In this document: positions 6,421 through 13,746 of the stretch, piece by piece | How positions within the stretch are numbered: position 1 is the stretch's first letter | Layout: each line of letters opens with the position of its first letter | Source of the DNA: CAYUNT01 sp964446285 | GTDB taxonomy: Bacteria > Sumerlaeota > Sumerlaeia > SLMS01 > CAYUNT01 | Assembly: GCA_964446285.1 (NCBI GenBank) | Contig: CAYUNT010000126.1 | Coordinates: forward strand, 1-13,927 | Direction of reading: 5' to 3' | Length of the DNA stretch: 13,927 bases | The notes under the pieces: generated by a model | Told to the model about the DNA's origin: nothing | The model's input: only the letters and a program-made list of their open reading frames with translations | Databases searched by the model: none | Program-made: the position numbers and the translations under genes

Positions 6421-9153
6421 TCAATAGAGAAGCCATGCATTTATTTGCATCCCCGTGGATGGGGTGGGCGAAGGAGATGGAGATGGAGATGGAGACGGCG
6501 AGGAACTAGGTGAAGGAGAGGCCGTCGGCGTAGGAGACGGCGAGGGGCTGGAGGTAGGGCTGGGCGACGCGCTCGGAGAAGGCGAGGGCGAGGGCGAGGG
6601 CGACGGCGTTGCCGTGACCTCTCCATTAACGGCGAAGGCTGCCTCAGTCAAGGCGCTCCATGTGCCTCCGCTCAAGGCGCGGGCCTTGACGGTAACGGAC
6701 GAGGTGAGGGCCGTAGTCAGGCCGCTCGAACCGGATTTGGCTGCCGAGTTGACCGCGCCGCCGATCAGGCGCGGATCGCTGCCATCCGTTGTGTAGTAGA
6801 TTGTTCCGGCCGAGGCCGTAATGACCAAATTGAATCCGGAATTCACGGCGCCGCCATTTTGATTGAATTCGGGGGCATTGACCGACGGATACAGGCCGGC
6901 GGTTTTCAACTGCGAAAGAACAATGGCCGTGCGGGTCGAGGGCGAGGCGTTGAAGAAACTGTTGAGGATCCAGTTGCAGGCTGTTTGCCATGTCGCCTGC
7001 GTGTAGGGCGAAGTCGTTGATTTGTAATCGCCCCAGCGCGCCGATTCGGCGATGATCGCCACGCCGATTTCATCCATGCGCGCCCGGAAACGCGCCGTGC
7101 ATGCCTCGGGTGTCAACGCGCCGCCATTGAAGAAGTGTTTGTGAACCCGGTCGGCAAAATGCAGAACGTATTCAGAATTGTTTTTCAGCTGAAGATGGAG
7201 CCACCAGGGGTTGAAATACTGCTGGTTTCCGAGCGTTGAGGTGAGTGTGGCGCTGACGCGGTTGATGCTTACCCCCGATTGCTGCAGGAGTGACCATTCG
7301 TTGTCGTGCATGATGTATTTGAACCCATCCGGGGTGGTGTGATTCCCCACGATATTCAAATTTCGCGGCCGGCTGTTGGAGTTGGGCGGCCCAAGCGGCG
7401 TATCCTGCGCGCCAGTGAAGAATACGACGAGCATATAGTCGATCAGGTTGTCCACATCGAGATAGCGTGTGTAGGAAGAGTTATTTGTGCCGTCGGCATT
7501 CTTGCCCTGGAGTTTGAAGTAGGCGGCGGCCGTTGTGACCCCGGCCTTCACCTGGGTCCAGAAGGCATTGTAAAGGTCCATCGTGCCATCGGTGACATAC
7601 ATCACGCCTGTATCTTCGTCGGCTTTAATGGCATCGTAGTCCTCAGACTTGCCTCCAAGATACGACTGGGCGTAGTAGGCGTCGGGGCGCTCTTCGATCT
7701 GGTATAATCCCCAATACACGCCATCCAGATAGAGGTGGAAGAAGAATCCGCCCGTATAAAGCATGTTCATGTCGCGCTGGGTATCGTGGCTGAAAGGATC
7801 GTCGATCCAGTTGGCCGAGGATGATCCGCCATGCCAGGAAAAGTTTTGCGCCGTCCGCAAGTCGATTTTGTCGAACTTCTTGGGGCCATTTTCGCCAAAC
7901 AATGGATACTCGATTTTTGAGTCGCCATAATCCGAGTGGCATATCACGCGGAAGGAGTGCTTGGGGTTGGATTTCACGGACGTGCTGCCGCCGCGAATCT
8001 TCAGTCCCGCGTTGACATGGAATCCCTTCTCACCGCTTGGAAAAAACAACTCGATCGAGGCAGGGCATTCCAAATCCTTGTCCGGATTGGCAAATACGCC
8101 TGTGGTTGTATTGAAAAGATAAGGCAAATCCGTAACAACCGAGATGCTGGGAACGGCAAGCAACGCATCGTCTATCAAATCCTTATATGTGGCGCTTTGG
8201 GTGATTTTAGTGTCCATCGCGTAGTCCATGACCTGCTTGCTTGTGCTGCCGCCGCCGCTGCTGGAGTAAGGATCGGGCCACAGGCTGGTGGGCTTTGTCG
8301 CGGGCTGGGCGATGATGTCCGAGAGGAAGATATACGTTTGCGTGTCGATGTCGGGCGAAATCCAGCCGCTTTTGAAGGCCGAGGCACGAACTACTGTCGT
8401 TTTCGAGATGGTGATTGGGCCAGTGTAGGTCGTGCCATTGATCTCGCTTGGCGAGCTGCAATCGGTGGTATATTTAATCGTCGCGCCTTCCGTTGCGCAT
8501 GTGATTTCCACGGTGAAGGGTGTATAGTAAAAGCCTCGTTTGACGCTCCATTGCGTATCCGCAATCCAGCCGTTGGTGGTTGCCGTGCTATTGGCCGCGC
8601 CGGGGGTGGGGGTGGTCATAAAACCCGAAATGCCATTGGACCCTTTTCCATAGGACACATCCGGCCCTTGCATCGGAAAATCCCAGTAGGCGGAAATTAC
8701 CGTGGCGCCATCGCTGGCGATCAGGGCGATGCTTTCACCGTCGGCTGAAAGCTTGAAAGAAGTGTGAATGTATCCTTTGGAATCGATATAGTCCGTGGTT
8801 CCATCCGCGTTCCCGGAGGCGAAAACAATTAAATACCCGCCGGCGGGAACCGAGGCGGTGTCGGGAAATTGCCATTTCGTGAACTTCACCGGATCGTCAG
8901 TCAGGTAGCATCCGGCGAGCGAAATGTCGCTCGATGTTGAATTGTATATTTCAACCCAATCGGAGTATTTGCCCTCGCCATCAGCGATCGTCTTGCTGTT
9001 ACTAGCCATAAATTCGGTGATGGCCAGCGAAGATGCATCCTGCGCATAATTATTGCCCGCCAAAGCGGCCAGGAGCAGGCAAGGGGCGAACAGAAGACAA
9101 ATCGGCTTCGCGAAGCCTTTGGACGAGATGTGTTGTGAAAGATGGCCAGGCAA
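6421..9153 (-). CDS. Secreted CotH-kinase protein with lamin-tail domain
   Basis: A very large secreted CotH-family protein. CotH proteins have a divergent protein-kinase fold and phosphorylate secreted or coat proteins. Positions are counted from the GTG at 9195. Signal peptide to about 52 (core ICLLFAPCLLLAALAG); LTD domain about 56-200 (SLAITEFMASN, DWVEIYNSTSSDISLAGCYL); chitobiase-C-like beta domain about 222-290; CotH domain about 348-635. CotH hallmarks are KSNPKHSFRV (408-417), DDPFSHDTQRDMN, GVYWGLYQIEERPD (492-505) and DNEWSL (631-636), so the catalytic Asp region is kept. A second chitobiase-C-like domain is at about 780-858, a Pro/Ser linker at about 864-914 and the tail INAWLLY. 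The TTG at 9153 is preferred because AAGGGA lies 6 nt upstream and the signal peptide is then of normal length; the GTG at 9195 is possible. It heads the VTC/DUF4956/HlyD group. Confidence 0.88.
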   Translation of the reverse strand: MPGHLSQHISSKGFAKPICLLFAPCLLLAALAGNNYAQDASSLAITEFMASNSKTIADGEGKYSDWVEIYNSTSSDISLAGCYLTDDPVKFTKWQFPDTASVPAGGYLIVFASGNADGTTDYIDSKGYIHTSFKLSADGESIALIASDGATVISAYWDFPMQGPDVSYGKGSNGISGFMTTPTPGAANSTATTNGWIADTQWSVKRGFYYTPFTVEITCATEGATIKYTTDCSSPSEINGTTYTGPITISKTTVVRASAFKSGWISPDIDTQTYIFLSDIIAQPATKPTSLWPDPYSSSGGGSTSKQVMDYAMDTKITQSATYKDLIDDALLAVPSISVVTDLPYLFNTTTGVFANPDKDLECPASIELFFPSGEKGFHVNAGLKIRGGSTSVKSNPKHSFRVICHSDYGDSKIEYPLFGENGPKKFDKIDLRTAQNFSWHGGSSSANWIDDPFSHDTQRDMNMLYTGGFFFHLYLDGVYWGLYQIEERPDAYYAQSYLGGKSEDYDAIKADEDTGVMYVTDGTMDLYNAFWTQVKAGVTTAAAYFKLQGKNADGTNNSSYTRYLDVDNLIDYMLVVFFTGAQDTPLGPPNSNSRPRNLNIVGNHTTPDGFKYIMHDNEWSLLQQSGVSINRVSATLTSTLGNQQYFNPWWLHLQLKNNSEYVLHFADRVHKHFFNGGALTPEACTARFRARMDEIGVAIIAESARWGDYKSTTSPYTQATWQTACNWILNSFFNASPSTRTAIVLSQLKTAGLYPSVNAPEFNQNGGAVNSGFNLVITASAGTIYYTTDGSDPRLIGGAVNSAAKSGSSGLTTALTSSVTVKARALSGGTWSALTEAAFAVNGEVTATPSPSPSPSPSPSASPSPTSSPSPSPTPTASPSPSSSPSPSPSPSPSPTPSTGMQINAWLLY
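6456..6612. repeat. Hexanucleotide-like repeat coding the Pro/Ser linker
   Basis: The plus strand is built of GGNGAN units (GGAGAT several times near 6473-6496, GGCGAG near 6581-6599). On the coding strand they give alternating Pro-Ser/Thr over about 50 residues between the last folded domain of the CotH protein and its short C-terminal tail. Unit number could change by slippage in multiples of six, altering linker length without breaking the frame. Confidence 0.8.
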
Positions 9154-9227
9154 ATTATATCCCTTCCCAGTCAATGGATTCGCAGGCCGGGGCACACACT
9201 AGCCTGATGTAACACAACTTCACAGAA

Positions 9228-9255
9228 GGAAATGAAGGCCTTCGCCTCCATTTCC
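9228..9255. other. Hairpin in probable 5' leader of CotH operon
   Basis: GGAAATG (9228-9234) pairs with CATTTCC (9249-9255). After one mismatch, AGGC (9236-9239) pairs with GCCT (9244-9247) around a CTTC loop: 11 of 12 pairs. It lies 33 bp upstream of the earliest possible CotH start. No T-run follows on either strand, so it is more likely an operator or leader structure than a terminator. Confidence 0.5.
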
Positions 9256-9304
9256 GCTTATCATAGTATTAATTCCCTATTAGGCTGTTTTTTTATGAAA
9301 AACT

Positions 9305-9334
9305 AGCGCGCAAGCGCTCATCGAGCGTTCGATG
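9305..9334. other. Two abutting small hairpins
   Basis: AGCGC-GCAA-GCGCT (9305-9318) is a perfect 5-bp stem with a GNRA-type GCAA loop. It is followed with no gap by CATCGA-GCGT-TCGATG (9319-9334), a perfect 6-bp stem with a 4-nt loop. A T-containing stretch, TGTTTTGTCTAG, follows on the plus strand at 9339. They could be a structured leader, paired operators or a small terminator. Function unknown. Confidence 0.5.
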
Positions 9335-9510
9335 GCCTGTTTTGTCTAGCTCCATAGCGGCGTGCTGCGCAAGAGGATAACAATATAGAGCCGAGTTTTT
9401 GCGGACAAAGGGGAATTCCGCTTGGGTTCCCATAATAATTTGCCTATATTCAAAAAGGAATGGGAAAACGCCTCGGCTTAAGAGCTTAATTGTTTCAAAG
9501 GATCATTCTC

Positions 9511-12500
9511 ATGAATTCCGCAGCCGGTTTCATTTCGCTGTCTATTTTCGCTCTATTTTCGCTTTTCGCCCAATTGGCGGGGGCGGCAACGCTTGCCGTT
9601 CCGTATTACGGCCTGGACAACACGCATCTCGAATACAACTACACGGCCACCGGAACGTATGACATTTTGGTGAAGCTGGTTGTGATTCCGCCGGGCAGCA
9701 CGGAGGAGACCCTTCTTGCTTCCGTGGCGAAACCTGAGCCGCTGGTCTTGCAGGGGAAATTCCACCATGAGGGATTGGCGCTGGGAACATATACATACAA
9801 AATCCTCGTGGTTTCGCAAAGGGATGGCGATCCCCCACCGGCGCCGGAAACCATGCAAGTTGCAAGCGTCGCGGCCACCCTGGATGGGACCTCGGTGCAG
9901 GGCGTTCTGCTGTTTGACGAAACCATCAACGGCCAGGGAGCGGACACAACAGTCATAAATACCAACAAGCTGAATGTTCCCGTGGATTATACTTTGACGA
10001 TCAACCAGGCCGTGGTAAGCGGCGGAGATTTTCAGGTTTATGGCAAGCTGGAACTCAACCAGGCAGGCGTTACGACCTGCAAAATGTATTCCGCGAACAC
10101 ATTTGAGTCCGCGCGCAACTGCAACCACTGGTATTTTGAGGAGGGAAGCGGCGGAACCTCGATTCGCAACGGGCAGAACATCGACAATATCTATGCGCGC
10201 GGCTCCTCGCTGGGGCTTCATAACGGGCAGTATGGGCGGGTTTCGGCTGAAGGGCGCTATCTGGTCATCCGCAATTCCAAGGTCAGAGAACTGTATGGGG
10301 CAGGCGCCAAGGTTCTCGAGATCATTGTCGTGGATTCCAAGATTACAGATTACACGAGCTTTATCCTGGAATCGCAAACACAGGTGACATGCAACCGCGT
10401 CCGTTTTGAGAAATCCGTGAATGTAAATAACGCAAAGGGCGGAAAATTCATCGCCGAGGACTGCCAGTTCCGCCTTCTGGCGGATTTTACTGGCGGAACC
10501 CTGTGGATCGACAAATGCGTGTTTGTGGAAAAGACCAATCTCTGGAACCGCTGCTCGGGGCATTTTTTTGACAATGTGTTTTACCGCGAGCTTTCCTACA
10601 ACAACAATAGCAGCGCCACCAATCCACAGTGGGGAGTTCCTGGCACGGCTCCTCTGATTCACGGAAACAGTTTTCTGGGAAAAAACGCCGTCACATTCAG
10701 CAAATGGTGGGGCAGCAATCCGCCCACGCCCATTCCGATTGGCCCGAATTACTACGGCGACTATTACGGCCCAGCCTGGGGCTACAACAGCCAATGGAAG
10801 TTCCTTGAAGGGCGCGGGGCATCGATTGTGGAAACCGCCAATAATGTGAAAATCTTTGATGTATCTCGAAATTTCATACGCACAGGCCCCCAGCGCAAAG
10901 ACCCTGACGTGTTTCCGGAATTCTGGGTGGCGGGCTATGTGATTGGACAAAATGTGGTCTGCCACGAAAACAATTTCGGAAAGACAACGATTGAGCATGT
11001 TTCGCTTCAGGGACGCGAGACGCTGCTATGCCTGGACCTTGTCGCGACGGATGAAAAAGTGGAGGGCGCACGAGTGTATGTGGATTGGGTGGGCCAAACC
11101 ATCTATCCAATGGAAGCGGATGCAAATGGGCGAGTGACTCTTTACCGGGATTGCGCGAATGCGTGCAGGGAGAAAACCTGGGATCCAGTCGCTAAAAAGA
11201 CCGTCTATGTGCCTAACAGCCAAAAAGCGCGGCTCACAGGCCGTGCCACTCTGAACTTCGTTCTTCCTCCCGTGCAGCAGTGGGAGGTGGATATGAAAAT
11301 CTATATCGATACGCAAAACCTGAGCGGCTATAATGTAAATCAAGGCGAGGTCAAATTCATCGGCGGTGGATACAGATACTTTCAGCCCGAATACGCCAAG
11401 CCCTTAACCATCTTGGTGCAACCGGTGCGGATTTACGGCCCGCTTTACTGGAGTGGATTCCAGACAAAGGCGCCCGGGCGCGTGGTGGCACGCGCTCTTG
11501 AAAACTTTATTCCATCAATGTATCCTGTTGATTCCAATCAATTGAACGTGATCGCGGGCGAGCCGGGCTGGGGCTACGCAACCACGGAAGGGGGAGTGTG
11601 GAACGCGACCGCAATCGGCCTGGCATCGCGCCGAAAACTCATCAACTCGCTCTATGGTACAGACATCACAATTATCTGCGGCGTGGTTCAGGCGGGAGCG
11701 CTTTCCAAATTCCTGGGAGTGGTGGGGGTGGATATTGATGGGATAAAAGCCAGCTATCTGGATCGCGCCGTGATTATCGACGAGCGCAAGCCCACGGCCG
11801 CCCTCCACGAAATCGGACACGCCTGCGGACTCTTTCTGAGCAAGGAACAATACAACATTATGTCGCCCAACGGGTATCCTGTCGAGGGTGCCACGATTAT
11901 CAAAAACGACGAAAACAGCGATATTCACTGGTGGCCGAAAGGCCTTCAAAATTCCCGTGTCCTGAATATCCCAGCCAAGGCCGCGCCCTGGTATGTGAAT
12001 CTCGACTGGTTTGACATGATGGGCGCAATTGATTATCCAATATGGATTTTATCCGATGAGCAGGCCGCTGTTTTCAATGCGTTGCGAGGCATGTTGGGGC
12101 AGACAACAAAAAAGTCCGGCGGGAGCCGCGCGGATGCAGCAGGCGAAAAGGTTTCCGCGCCGGCGGAGGAAGCAGAATCCCCCGAACCGCAAAACGAAGA
12201 GGCGGAGAGCACCATCGCCCCAGGCCCTCCGGCAGCGGGCACGCGGCGGATTTTCGTTGCGGGCATCCTTGAAAAAATCACGGAAAATGCTGCAATTTCC
12301 TACCGCCTGAAACTCGGCAGCCTCCGCGCAATGGATATAAGCAGCCTTTCGCAGGCCGCTGTTGACCCGGCGCTAACAGGCACGGGCGAAAACTACGCAG
12401 CCGAAGCCTTTGACGGCGGCGGCGCGTCCATTTTCACGCGCGCGTTCGTAATTCGGAAACCTTATGCATCCGTCAATCCCGCGCAGGCGGGCTGGTCGGC

Positions 12501-13746
12501 CACATTCGATATTCCCGCGGAGTCGGCGCGATTTGTCATTTCGCGGGCGGCGGATTCGTCGGTTGCGCTCGATTTGCGCGCGGCGGCCTCCCTCCAGGCG
12601 CAAATCACGCAACCCGCGGCCGGAGCCACGCTGGGCGACATTGTCAATGTGGCCTGGACCTCGTCGGCAGCCAAGTCCGCAGATGACCGCCTGGAACCCC
12701 TCCCCGCGGCGCAGGGCGGGCAGCCACTCCAGCATCTTTTAACCTACAGTCTTGACGGCGGCGCGACTTGGCGCGCCATGCCGCAATTCGTCGAAGGCCA
12801 ATCGGCGGAGTGGCCGACGGATTCAATACCCGCTAACAACAACATCTCGCTGCGTATGCTCGCGTCCGACGGACTTCGCACCGCCGAGGCCCGCGTGGAT
12901 GGACTCCGCCTCCTCAACCATGCGCCTGATGTGCAGATTCAGTTCCCGGCGGAGGGCGACAGCATACTCGCTGAAACCACCACGACACTGCGCGCCTCGG
13001 CATTCGATATCGAAGACGGCCCGCTGAACGGAGGGCAGGTGACGTGGGCTTCCACGCTCGACGGCTCGCTGGGAACCGGCGCCACAATTCCGGATGTGAT
13101 TCTGTCATCCGGCGCACATACGATCACATGCCTGGCAATTGATTCCGGCGGACGCTCTGCCCGCGCACAGATTCACATAACGGTGGGCGGCGGGGATACA
13201 GTGGATTTGCGCCTGGATGAAAATGCCTTTTCCATTCAAGAGGCGGAAACCGATCCAAATTACGAGCGCTTTTTCGGGCTGGCGGCAGGCCATAACTACA
13301 CATGCAGCCTGGATTTTCGCAATACAGGCGTTTTTACAACCAGCACGCTGAGTTTGTTCGTGCAGCCGCCATCGGGCCCAGAGGAATTGCTTGCCAGTGA
13401 AACGATCGGGGCGGCGGAATTCGAGTCCAGGCGGCTGCGCGCCGCGTTCTCACCCGCTTTCACGGGGGCGCATCAGTTCCGCGGGGTGGTGCAGGCCGTA
13501 TCGCCCGAGGAACGCGATCCCTCCAACAACGAGCGCATCTGGACGCTGGAGGCCGCGCCTGTTGCGTATGTGTTTGGAGATTTGAATGTGGATGGAGTTG
13601 TGGATGCGGCCGATGTGGTTCTTTTAGGCTTGCAGGCCAGCGGCGCGCTCGCCGCCGATCTCCAGCGAGGGGACCTAGATGGAAATGGCTCCGTTTCCAT
13701 GCAGGATCGTGATTTGCTGATTAACCTCCTAGTCGGAAATCCATAG
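9511..13746 (+). CDS. Secreted metzincin-like, Ig and dockerin multidomain protein
   Basis: A 1411-residue extracellular protein. The ATG at 9511 has AAAGGA 8-9 nt upstream and starts a clean signal peptide (cleavage near QLAGA, about residue 25); an in-frame TTG at 9490 is less likely. Domains: beta-sandwich about 30-125; right-handed beta-helix-like region about 135-470 with repeated short strands and aromatic turns; a CarboxypepD_reg-like module near 499-575; a metalloprotease-like domain about 590-840 with HEIGHACGLFL (766-776) and the Met-turn NIMSP (782-786). An acidic Glu/Pro/Ala linker lies at about 866-915, followed by Ig-like modules about 1027-1135 and 1137-1228, a CARDB-like region to about 1350, and a type I dockerin (1355-1411) with two Ca2+-loop repeats, DLNVDGVVDAADV and DLDGNGSVSMQDRD. 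The third metzincin zinc ligand position is Leu. The dockerin implies docking to a cohesin not present here. Divergent from the CotH operon. Substrate unknown. Confidence 0.85.
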   Translation: MNSAAGFISLSIFALFSLFAQLAGAATLAVPYYGLDNTHLEYNYTATGTYDILVKLVVIPPGSTEETLLASVAKPEPLVLQGKFHHEGLALGTYTYKILVVSQRDGDPPPAPETMQVASVAATLDGTSVQGVLLFDETINGQGADTTVINTNKLNVPVDYTLTINQAVVSGGDFQVYGKLELNQAGVTTCKMYSANTFESARNCNHWYFEEGSGGTSIRNGQNIDNIYARGSSLGLHNGQYGRVSAEGRYLVIRNSKVRELYGAGAKVLEIIVVDSKITDYTSFILESQTQVTCNRVRFEKSVNVNNAKGGKFIAEDCQFRLLADFTGGTLWIDKCVFVEKTNLWNRCSGHFFDNVFYRELSYNNNSSATNPQWGVPGTAPLIHGNSFLGKNAVTFSKWWGSNPPTPIPIGPNYYGDYYGPAWGYNSQWKFLEGRGASIVETANNVKIFDVSRNFIRTGPQRKDPDVFPEFWVAGYVIGQNVVCHENNFGKTTIEHVSLQGRETLLCLDLVATDEKVEGARVYVDWVGQTIYPMEADANGRVTLYRDCANACREKTWDPVAKKTVYVPNSQKARLTGRATLNFVLPPVQQWEVDMKIYIDTQNLSGYNVNQGEVKFIGGGYRYFQPEYAKPLTILVQPVRIYGPLYWSGFQTKAPGRVVARALENFIPSMYPVDSNQLNVIAGEPGWGYATTEGGVWNATAIGLASRRKLINSLYGTDITIICGVVQAGALSKFLGVVGVDIDGIKASYLDRAVIIDERKPTAALHEIGHACGLFLSKEQYNIMSPNGYPVEGATIIKNDENSDIHWWPKGLQNSRVLNIPAKAAPWYVNLDWFDMMGAIDYPIWILSDEQAAVFNALRGMLGQTTKKSGGSRADAAGEKVSAPAEEAESPEPQNEEAESTIAPGPPAAGTRRIFVAGILEKITENAAISYRLKLGSLRAMDISSLSQAAVDPALTGTGENYAAEAFDGGGASIFTRAFVIRKPYASVNPAQAGWSATFDIPAESARFVISRAADSSVALDLRAAASLQAQITQPAAGATLGDIVNVAWTSSAAKSADDRLEPLPAAQGGQPLQHLLTYSLDGGATWRAMPQFVEGQSAEWPTDSIPANNNISLRMLASDGLRTAEARVDGLRLLNHAPDVQIQFPAEGDSILAETTTTLRASAFDIEDGPLNGGQVTWASTLDGSLGTGATIPDVILSSGAHTITCLAIDSGGRSARAQIHITVGGGDTVDLRLDENAFSIQEAETDPNYERFFGLAAGHNYTCSLDFRNTGVFTTSTLSLFVQPPSGPEELLASETIGAAEFESRRLRAAFSPAFTGAHQFRGVVQAVSPEERDPSNNERIWTLEAAPVAYVFGDLNVDGVVDAADVVLLGLQASGALAADLQRGDLDGNGSVSMQDRDLLINLLVGNP
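11806..11868 (+). other. Metzincin-like zinc motif with altered third ligand
   Basis: The codons read HEIGHACGLFL, then after five residues NIMSP. Two His, the catalytic Glu, the conserved Gly and the Met-turn match metzincins (HExxHxxGxxH/D plus Met-turn). The residue at the third ligand position is Leu 776. A His at residue 806 (in the DIHWWP stretch) is the nearest alternative but lies after the Met-turn. Confidence 0.7.

Larger units (their letters stand above)
9154..9510. other. Divergent intergenic region with hairpins
   Basis: This stretch separates the minus-strand CotH gene from the plus-strand dockerin protein gene and must hold both promoters. Its upper part (9154-9195) may still be coding if the GTG at 9195 is used. 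It is partly AT-rich (9255-9305). I see a hairpin at 9228-9255 and two abutting hairpins at 9305-9334. A TATGAT reads on the minus strand near 9260-9270, but no good -35 is correctly spaced. For the plus-strand gene, a ribosome site AAAGGA lies 8-9 nt before the ATG at 9511. Confidence 0.55.

Noticed and set aside
6421..6453. CotH tail as a classical OMP beta-signal or LPXTG/PEP-CTERM sorting signal
   Set aside because: There is no beta-barrel before it, no LPXTG or PEP motif, and no trailing transmembrane helix with basic residues.
7936..8748. 270-codon plus-strand frame opposite the CotH gene
   Set aside because: It is antisense to the conserved CotH and beta-domain coding region, with no family resemblance.
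9151..9180. TATAAT with an upstream TTGACT on the minus strand as a sigma-70 promoter
   Set aside because: The spacing between the boxes is far below 16-18 bp, and the bases are better explained as the ribosome site and spacer before the TTG start at 9153.
9553..10998. 481-codon minus-strand open frame inside the dockerin protein gene
   Set aside because: It has no ribosome site or domain signal, while the plus frame has a signal peptide, protease motif and dockerin.
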